This document shows, piece after piece, positions 34,382 to 39,808 of a stretch of 39,808 nt of DNA. Source of the DNA: Lachnospiraceae bacterium (GTDB taxonomy: Bacteria > Bacillota_A > Clostridia > Lachnospirales > Lachnospiraceae); the NCBI GenBank assembly GCA_009774465.1, contig VSNT01000020.1, positions 1-39,808 on the forward strand, given 5' to 3'. Made by a program: the position numbers and the translations under genes. Under the pieces are notes generated by a model. The model saw nothing but the letters and a program-made list of their open reading frames with translations, made no database searches and was not told the origin of the DNA. Each line of letters starts with the position of its first letter. Position 1 is the stretch's first letter.

Positions 34382-34541
34382 CTTTTAAATCCAGCAAAAT
34401 TGCTTTCCCTACTCAGCATTTTCTTAATATTTCTTCTCATTTTGAGATAATTCTATTTTTATATTTTGCAAATGTCTGACTTGTCGTATATTAATCTCCG
34501 TCAAATATGCCTGTTCCATATCAACCCTCTTTTCAAATAAT

Positions 34542-34584
34542 AAAATCAGGAAAATAACATAAAGTCAGTTACTTTCCTGATTTA
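34542..34584 (-). terminator. Terminator of the Rpn-family gene
   Basis: AAATCAGGAAAGTAAC and its near-complement pair across an ~11-base loop on the minus strand, followed by TTTATTATTT. It lies about 42 bases after the stop at 34626. Confidence 0.7.
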
Positions 34585-34625
34585 TCACTGTAATGTCAAC
34601 TTGCTGCTAATTTCATTTTATTACT

Positions 34626-35555
34626 TTATACTGTACGAAGCCCTTCAAGTTGTTCTATCTCTGCAACATCAAGCCCTGAATACTCCGCAATTTTCTCTAT
34701 CGGTAATACTCCATCCCGCAACATCCTAAGTGCTGTTTCCTTCTTATTCTCGTTCCGGCCTTCATCTTTTCCTCTATTCAAAATTGTCCTTGCTTCTGTT
34801 TCAATCAATGCTCCACCCATAATATCACCTACACCTTTCTGCACATTCTCATACTTTTGTGCAATTTCCTTAATCACATTACTGGAAAGTTCTATGATTG
34901 TACGCTTGTCAAATGCTCCAATAGTTCCTTCCTGCTCCAGTTTATCAAGCCTATCCAAAATATTCCGATACTCTGCTTTCAATTCTACTAATCGCTGTTC
35001 ATTACTATTATACACCTTAAAATCCTTTTCATGTGAAAAAATATAAAACGGAATCAGCAATAACAAATGTTTTGTGAAAATATCTTCCAAAGAATACTCC
35101 TGTACCTTCATGATCGGCACATCATACTCTACAGTACCACCCGGTGTTTTAATTACATATCGCATTTTGTCAGGTGTCTTCTTGTATGTACGCAGATACA
35201 GCACCGCTGTATTTGGAAAAGTTACAGTCAATGTTTCATTAATAACCTCACCCTCGTCCAACGCAATCTGTGCATCATACTCAAACAGCCGGATTGTCAT
35301 TCGTCCGTCCGGCAGACTGCTCTCACATTCCAGATGATATTTCTTCTTTTTCACACCAAATATTGTGAAATTAGTGTCTGTTATCCTTTCCTGGTCTGCC
35401 CCATCCTGCCGGTCAATAAAATGTTCATTGGGGTGAAACTCAATTTTTTCATTCCCATTATAATCTTCTCCAAATATTTCATTAATTACTGGCAGAATCA
35501 ATTGCCTGCAATCATTTAAGATTGTCCGAAATGCCCCGTCATAAATATTCCCCAT
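34626..35555 (-). CDS. Rpn-family PD-(D/E)XK nuclease / putative transposase
   Basis: A 309-residue protein of the Rpn (recombination-promoting nuclease, PF04754/PDDEXK) type. The predicted active site is D in RITDTNFTIFG and ECES in KYHLECESSLPDG, followed by RLFEYDAQIAL; the C-terminal third is a coiled coil with a small helical tail (GLDVAEIEQLEG). Rpn proteins are DNA nucleases, often multicopy and linked to mobile DNA; some act in phage defence. GGAGG is seven bases before the ATG. It is the last gene after the three recombinases, with its own candidate promoter. Confidence 0.85.
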   Translation of the reverse strand: MGNIYDGAFRTILNDCRQLILPVINEIFGEDYNGNEKIEFHPNEHFIDRQDGADQERITDTNFTIFGVKKKKYHLECESSLPDGRMTIRLFEYDAQIALDEGEVINETLTVTFPNTAVLYLRTYKKTPDKMRYVIKTPGGTVEYDVPIMKVQEYSLEDIFTKHLLLLIPFYIFSHEKDFKVYNSNEQRLVELKAEYRNILDRLDKLEQEGTIGAFDKRTIIELSSNVIKEIAQKYENVQKGVGDIMGGALIETEARTILNRGKDEGRNENKKETALRMLRDGVLPIEKIAEYSGLDVAEIEQLEGLRTV

Positions 35556-35582
35556 ACCAAATCCTCCGTATTTCTTAATTTT

Positions 35583-35611
35583 ATGATATTATTGTCATTT
35601 TACAGAAACAA
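35583..35611 (-). promoter_or_regulatory. Candidate promoter of the Rpn-family gene
   Basis: TTGTTT (35611-35606), 17 bases, TATCAT (35588-35583) on the minus strand, 28 bases before the start codon. Confidence 0.4.
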
Positions 35612-35619
35612 ACGCATAT

Positions 35620-37170
35620 TCATCCTTCCCGGAACTTCCACTTAATCTCCACCCTTTTATCTTTATAAGCATATATCCTTTCGATAAAAGTATCCATCAA
35701 CTCCTGTGTAAGCTCCTCCATATGTGAATACCGGATGATCTGCTTCATATCTGCTTCAAGCTTTTCCTGCTCTTCTTCTAGTACAAAGAGCTTCTCCTGC
35801 CGCTCACGGAGCTGCCCGGATAACAATCCCGTCTGCCGATCCAGTTCATCTGCTCTTGCCCGGTATTCCTCCGGCGTTATCTTTCCTGACGCATATTCCT
35901 GATACACTTCATCTTTGGAAACGTCCATCTGATTCTTTTCACGCTGCAGATCCGCTATCTGATCTTTTATAGCAGCAAATTTGTTCCCCAACAACATTTG
36001 CAGGCTTTTCTCCTGTCTGACCGTTTCCCCTCTGACCATCAATTCCTTATTAATCATCGTCAAAATCAGTTCTTCCAACACACCCGCATTAAAACTGGTA
36101 CAACATTCCGGTATCTGGAGCATGGCATGTTTCCAGCACTCAAAATGCCTGTTCCTGTTCTTTCCACGGAGCGGCTTGTATATCATGGCATACCTACACC
36201 CACCACAATACAGCTTCCCGGTAAGCGGGTGCTTCTCCCTTTTCCTTTTTGTGGAATTGTCTGACCGAAATACGGAAATCTGCTCATAAATCTCCGGTGT
36301 AACCAGTGCCTCATGGTGACCTGCTATCACTTTCCACTCCTCTTTGGGAAGTGTCTTCATTCTTTTACTTCCTACTGCCTCACTCGTCCTTCTCCCATAC
36401 GTCATCTCTCCAAGGTAAAAACGGTTATTCAAGATCTTCCTGACTGCCTGGGCACTCCAAGCATGAGCCTTCCCGTCCTCCGCATATTTATCCGGTCTGC
36501 GTATCTGCATGATTGTGGGAATACCCTCCTCACAGAGCTGCCTTGCTATCTGTGTACTGCTTTTAGGCAGAACCGCAAGGGAAAAAATATGCCGGACAAT
36601 ATCCGCTTCTTTCTTATTTACAATGACTTTATTCTTTTCCACAGGACTTTTCATATAGCCAAAAGGAACCTGTCCAAAAACATATTCCCCATTTGCACAC
36701 TTATTCTCAAAGGAAACCTTTATTTTAACCGAAATATCCTTACTGTAAAGATCATACAAAAGCGTCTTGAAGGCTGTATCAAGACCTATGGCATTTCCAT
36801 TATCCTCCCTGCTGTCGTAACGATCGCCAAGCGCAATAAAGCGTACTCCCATAAAAGGGAATATCTGGTTTAAGTAAGTTCCCATTTCAATATAATCCCT
36901 CGAAAAACGGGACATATCCTTCACGATAATGCACTGTATTCGATTTTTCTTTACTTCCGCTAAAAGCTGATTCATTCCTGGTCTATCCATTCCGGTGCCA
37001 GACCAGCCATCGTCACAGAACTCCCTGACCTCATATTTCCTTAATTCCTCATCCTGCCGGATAAAATCCCTGATCAGCAGCCTCTGGCTGGATATACTGT
37101 TGCTCTCGTCCTTTTTTAAGTCCTTTTTATCCTCTAATGACAGCCTTAAGTACATACCTATCACATTCAT
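35620..37170 (-). CDS. Large serine recombinase, third of the tandem
   Basis: A 516-residue site-specific recombinase. The resolvase-type catalytic domain has the nucleophile serine in YLRLSLED (S11) and the conserved arginines in KDMSRFSRD. A recombinase domain follows (KSSTQIARQLCEEGIP), then a zinc ribbon (LYCGGCRYAM ... FECWKH) and a long coiled coil near residues 400-470. It would cut and join attachment sites of a mobile element. The ATG at 37170 overlaps the preceding recombinase stop as ATGA, and AAGGAG lies seven bases before it. Confidence 0.93.
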   Translation of the reverse strand: MNVIGMYLRLSLEDKKDLKKDESNSISSQRLLIRDFIRQDEELRKYEVREFCDDGWSGTGMDRPGMNQLLAEVKKNRIQCIIVKDMSRFSRDYIEMGTYLNQIFPFMGVRFIALGDRYDSREDNGNAIGLDTAFKTLLYDLYSKDISVKIKVSFENKCANGEYVFGQVPFGYMKSPVEKNKVIVNKKEADIVRHIFSLAVLPKSSTQIARQLCEEGIPTIMQIRRPDKYAEDGKAHAWSAQAVRKILNNRFYLGEMTYGRRTSEAVGSKRMKTLPKEEWKVIAGHHEALVTPEIYEQISVFRSDNSTKRKREKHPLTGKLYCGGCRYAMIYKPLRGKNRNRHFECWKHAMLQIPECCTSFNAGVLEELILTMINKELMVRGETVRQEKSLQMLLGNKFAAIKDQIADLQREKNQMDVSKDEVYQEYASGKITPEEYRARADELDRQTGLLSGQLRERQEKLFVLEEEQEKLEADMKQIIRYSHMEELTQELMDTFIERIYAYKDKRVEIKWKFREG

Positions 37171-38900
37171 CCAATCACTCCTTCCAGCATTTCATTCACA
37201 TACCGGAACTGTACCTCAACCCGTTTTCCCGGATAGACATAAATCTTCTCAACCAGTGCATCCACAAGCTCCATGTTCAGGCTTTCCCCATTTTTCATTT
37301 TAAGCAGGGAGCGTATTGCTTTCAGATAGTTCTCCTGCACCTTTTCTATCTCCTTCTGCTTTTTATTCAATATTCCTGCTCTTTTTTCCAGTTCATACAG
37401 ATACTCTGCCTGCTTCATTTTAAAGTCTACATATTCTTTCTGGGGCAGCCTTCCTTCCCTATAGTCCATATATATACCTGTTTCTTCCTCTTTCAACCTT
37501 TGTGCTTTTTTCTGGATTGTCTTTATCTCCTTTTCTGTCTGAAATCTGGCTGCATTTATCTGGTCTTTACCGACTTTTATATAGTGCATTGGTTTATCCA
37601 GATAAGTAGCAAATTCCATATGCAATACGTTCATCAGCGTTCCTGTCAGGTCATTTCTGGAAATGCGGTTTGACTGCGGGCAGGTTTCTACTTTCGTCCT
37701 CCCACCATTCAGGCAAAAATATCCATCCAGCCTTGCCCTCTCCCCATCTGCATAAGTTTTCACATAGCTGTGCCTTGTCATCTTCCTTCCACAGACACCG
37801 CAATACAGCACATGGTCAAATACATTTTCCCCGACAGGAACACCTTGCGTTGGATGGCTATTGGAAGCGGTAGCTTCCTGCAGCCTTCTCCTCACCTCCT
37901 GCGCCCTCTGAAATAAATCCGTATTGATCAACGCCTCATGCATATTATCTTTAATAACCCATTCTTCTGCTGATTTATGGATGCGGCTTTTTTCATCACG
38001 GGCAGTCAGTGTTGTCTTTCCCTGCACCAGCTTCCCGATATAGGTCTCCCTTCTGATAATTCTTTCCACACTGCTTTTATCCCAGCCTTTATATGCCACG
38101 TCAAGCGGACAGTACACTTCCTTTGTCCTTTTATATACGGTAGGCGGATTGATCCTTTTGCGGTTCAGATCATCTGCCACAGCCGCATAACTTTCTTTTT
38201 CTATAAAAGCCCTGTAAATAAGCTCCACAATCCCAGCAGTATTTTCGTCAGGCACCAGTTTCCTTACCCTGCCTTCCCAAACCGCCAAATAACCATAAGG
38301 CGACGGTCCGCCTACATAGGAGCCTGCTTCCCGGCGCTGCCTAAGTCCTGTCTTTGCTTTCATGGAAAAGTCCTTCGCATACATATCATTGACAAGATTT
38401 TCGATCTCTGATGCCATCTGCCGGGTATCGTTCCCCTCTTCCCCGGTATCATAACCGTCAGATACCGCAATGAACCGCACCCCAAGGAATGGGAATATCT
38501 TTTCTATGTAATTGCCTGCTTCAAGATAATTTCTGCCGAACCGGGACAAATCCTTTACAATCACACAATCAATATCCCCCAGGCGGATATCCTGCATCAG
38601 GCGGTTAAAACTATCCCGGTTGAAGTTACTCCCCGTTTTCCCTATGTCGCAGTAATGACCAACTATATCAATCTTTTCCTTATTATTCCGGTTGAACTCT
38701 TCTACAAATTTTTCAGCAATCCCAATCTGCACATCAATGGATTCTTTTTTTTCATCTATATCAGCGGAAAGCCTTGCATAGATTCCCGCCTTATATCTTT
38801 TCTGCCCTTTGCCTGCCGCATTCCCTGCACCTGCAGGGTTCCCTTTAAAACTTTCTCCCGCAATGCCGAAAGAAGCGCCTCTTTTTGAAATCCTTCCCAT
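37167..38900 (-). CDS. Large serine recombinase, second of the tandem
   Basis: A 577-residue recombinase. A ~35-residue basic/Gly-rich N-terminal extension precedes the catalytic domain, whose serine is in GIYARLSADID and whose motifs include IVKDLSRFGRNYLEAG. The recombinase domain, the zinc ribbon (YCGVCGRKM) and the coiled coil are all present. The ATG at 38900 was chosen (AAAGGTG ten bases upstream); the frame can be read back to 38990 through a hairpin and the end of the preceding gene. Coupled to the downstream recombinase. Two or three such enzymes acting together are known for some integrative elements. Confidence 0.9.
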   Translation of the reverse strand: MGRISKRGASFGIAGESFKGNPAGAGNAAGKGQKRYKAGIYARLSADIDEKKESIDVQIGIAEKFVEEFNRNNKEKIDIVGHYCDIGKTGSNFNRDSFNRLMQDIRLGDIDCVIVKDLSRFGRNYLEAGNYIEKIFPFLGVRFIAVSDGYDTGEEGNDTRQMASEIENLVNDMYAKDFSMKAKTGLRQRREAGSYVGGPSPYGYLAVWEGRVRKLVPDENTAGIVELIYRAFIEKESYAAVADDLNRKRINPPTVYKRTKEVYCPLDVAYKGWDKSSVERIIRRETYIGKLVQGKTTLTARDEKSRIHKSAEEWVIKDNMHEALINTDLFQRAQEVRRRLQEATASNSHPTQGVPVGENVFDHVLYCGVCGRKMTRHSYVKTYADGERARLDGYFCLNGGRTKVETCPQSNRISRNDLTGTLMNVLHMEFATYLDKPMHYIKVGKDQINAARFQTEKEIKTIQKKAQRLKEEETGIYMDYREGRLPQKEYVDFKMKQAEYLYELEKRAGILNKKQKEIEKVQENYLKAIRSLLKMKNGESLNMELVDALVEKIYVYPGKRVEVQFRYVNEMLEGVIG

Positions 38901-38956
38901 ATGAATCCCACACCTTTCCATAACCTGCAAACTTTGGACCGCAGGCACAAAGTTGC

Positions 38957-38983
38957 GGTTGAAAAATTTCTGATTTTTCAACC
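38957..38983. repeat. Hairpin at the junction of two recombinase genes
   Basis: GGTTGAAAAAT and ATTTTTCAACC form a perfect 11-bp stem with a five-base loop overlapping the stop codon of the first recombinase. A second smaller pair (AACTTTG / CAAAGTT) lies directly to its left. No T-run follows. Confidence 0.5.
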
Positions 38984-39808
38984 TAAGCACTCCCTTTCCA
39001 CAGCATTTCTGCCTGATACTTCGACTGCTTCATGCTCCGTCTGTCTCACGCCAATCCCCAGCATAACTTCATACTGATCTATGAAATAGTATTCAATCTC
39101 AATCCGTTTTCCTTCATACACATAGATGCGCTTTACAAGGCTGCTCAGGGTATGGCGGTCGATCTCCTTAAGCTCCACACAGTCCTGGAACGCTTTCAGC
39201 CTTCCGGCAGAAAGGACTCCCTTTTTAAACATATCCCTGATAAGGGCTTCCTGCTTTTTCTGTGCCTCCCCCAATTCTATGGCTTTCTTTTCAAAACCGG
39301 CATGGAGACGCTCAAATTCCTCCTTCGTGACAATGCCCTGCCGCAGGTCATCATAAAGTCCGGCACAGAGGCTGTAATATCTGTCCTGCTCCGCCTTAAG
39401 ACGCCGCAGCTCCCTGTCGTATGCTGAAACTTCCGAAAAACTGCCCGTCTCCTGCTCCTTTGCCCGGTCAAAAAGACGTTTCCCCTCAAGAAATGCATTG
39501 GCATATCTTTTTACCGTATCTTCCACAATGCCTTTCAGCACTTCTTCCTCTATGCTGTGCCTGCTGCACCCGTCTCCCCGGTTCTTTGTGGAACAGATAT
39601 AGTAGACCGTTTCCTTCCCTTTATAGCGTACCACCCGGCGCACCATCTGCTCCCTGCAGTCGCCGCAGAACAAAAGCCCTGCAAACATCCCGGATTTCTC
39701 CATCCCCGGTCCCTGTCTGCTGTCCGACTTAAGGAGGTTCTGCACGATCTGAAAATCGTCCTCTGCAACCAGCGCTTCATGGGTATTCTCCACACACACC
39801 CATTCCTC
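38978..39808 (-). CDS. Large serine recombinase, first of the tandem (partial)
   Basis: The C-terminal ~276 residues of a third serine recombinase, cut off by the window end: the frame is open to base 39808 (reads EEWVCVENTHEALV at the edge). The zinc ribbon LLFCGDCREQM ... YICSTKNRGDGCSRH and the following coiled coil match the same regions in the other two genes, but the sequence is clearly different from both, so this is an old paralogue rather than a recent duplicate. The catalytic domain would lie outside the window. Its stop is 77 bases before the next recombinase start. Confidence 0.88.
   Translation of the reverse strand, partial: EEWVCVENTHEALVAEDDFQIVQNLLKSDSRQGPGMEKSGMFAGLLFCGDCREQMVRRVVRYKGKETVYYICSTKNRGDGCSRHSIEEEVLKGIVEDTVKRYANAFLEGKRLFDRAKEQETGSFSEVSAYDRELRRLKAEQDRYYSLCAGLYDDLRQGIVTKEEFERLHAGFEKKAIELGEAQKKQEALIRDMFKKGVLSAGRLKAFQDCVELKEIDRHTLSSLVKRIYVYEGKRIEIEYYFIDQYEVMLGIGVRQTEHEAVEVSGRNAVERECLG

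Larger units (their letters stand above)
33931..34625. other. Non-coding stretch between HD-HSP90 and Rpn genes
   Basis: About 700 AT-rich bases with no gene I can support. It holds the probable HD-HSP90 promoter region (a minus-strand TATAAT at 34042-34037 with a weak -35), a cluster of TGTCAAGT-type repeats at 34251-34381, and the Rpn gene terminator at 34542-34584. A 35-codon plus-strand frame at about 34,375-34,490 looks like an old IS end rather than a gene. Confidence 0.6.

Noticed and set aside
34375..34490. Short plus-strand frame (starts VKSFKSSKIAF) as a gene
   Set aside because: No start codon with ribosome site, only about 35 codons; looks like an old IS end.
1..39808. CRISPR array, tRNA, rRNA or riboswitch
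   Set aside because: No regularly spaced repeats, cloverleaf or rRNA-like sequence was seen by eye. A full covariance-model search could not be run.

Overview
The window looks like a chromosomal segment of a low-to-moderate GC gut Clostridia, most likely Lachnospiraceae. This is judged from gene style only: strong AGGAGG-type ribosome sites, the LytTR/GHKL regulators, the Cache chemoreceptors, the sucrose PTS operon and tandem large serine recombinases. No rRNA or tRNA gene was found, so the genus is not fixed. Almost everything is on the minus strand; the first chemoreceptor is the only plus-strand gene with clear support.

Positions 1 to about 24,200 are ordinary chromosome. They hold a plus-strand chemoreceptor, a three-gene ABC-2 exporter, a second chemoreceptor with a sigma-D-like promoter and a type-4 uracil-DNA glycosylase. 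Next come a large lipoprotein (propeller-like region plus solute-binding domain) beside a GHKL/LytTR two-component pair, a DD-carboxypeptidase, and a ROK regulator - MATE exporter - membrane-anchored protein cluster. The last part is a sucrose/fructoside locus: a LacI repressor, a PTS permease, a GH32 hydrolase and an S15/CocE-type hydrolase. The PTS promoter lies between two perfect GGAACCGGTTCC-type operators.

Positions 24,380-25,060 are the wreck of an IS4-type insertion sequence with 21-bp inverted ends. Beyond it, 25,234 to the window end looks like a mobile defence-type island. In order of transcription (right to left) it holds three tandem serine recombinases, an Rpn-type PD-(D/E)XK protein, a ~700-bp non-coding stretch with short repeats, an HD + HSP90-like ATPase protein, a CtkA/HipA-like kinase, a 71-residue protein, an interrupted helicase-nuclease-exonuclease, and an overlapping TPR-like / TIR gene pair closed by a strong terminator.

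The most interesting observation is in the last pair. The C-terminal tail of the TPR-like protein and the N-terminal tail of the TIR protein share a gapless 21-residue motif of alternating hydrophobic, Asn/Gln/Ser and Gly residues (8 identities). This matches the logic of prion-like signalling motifs, in which a receptor nucleates a partner effector. I read the pair as a candidate two-component TIR death system. The HD-HSP90 / CtkA kinase / small-protein trio just upstream is a second candidate system. Function in both cases is inference; domains and motifs are read directly from the sequence.
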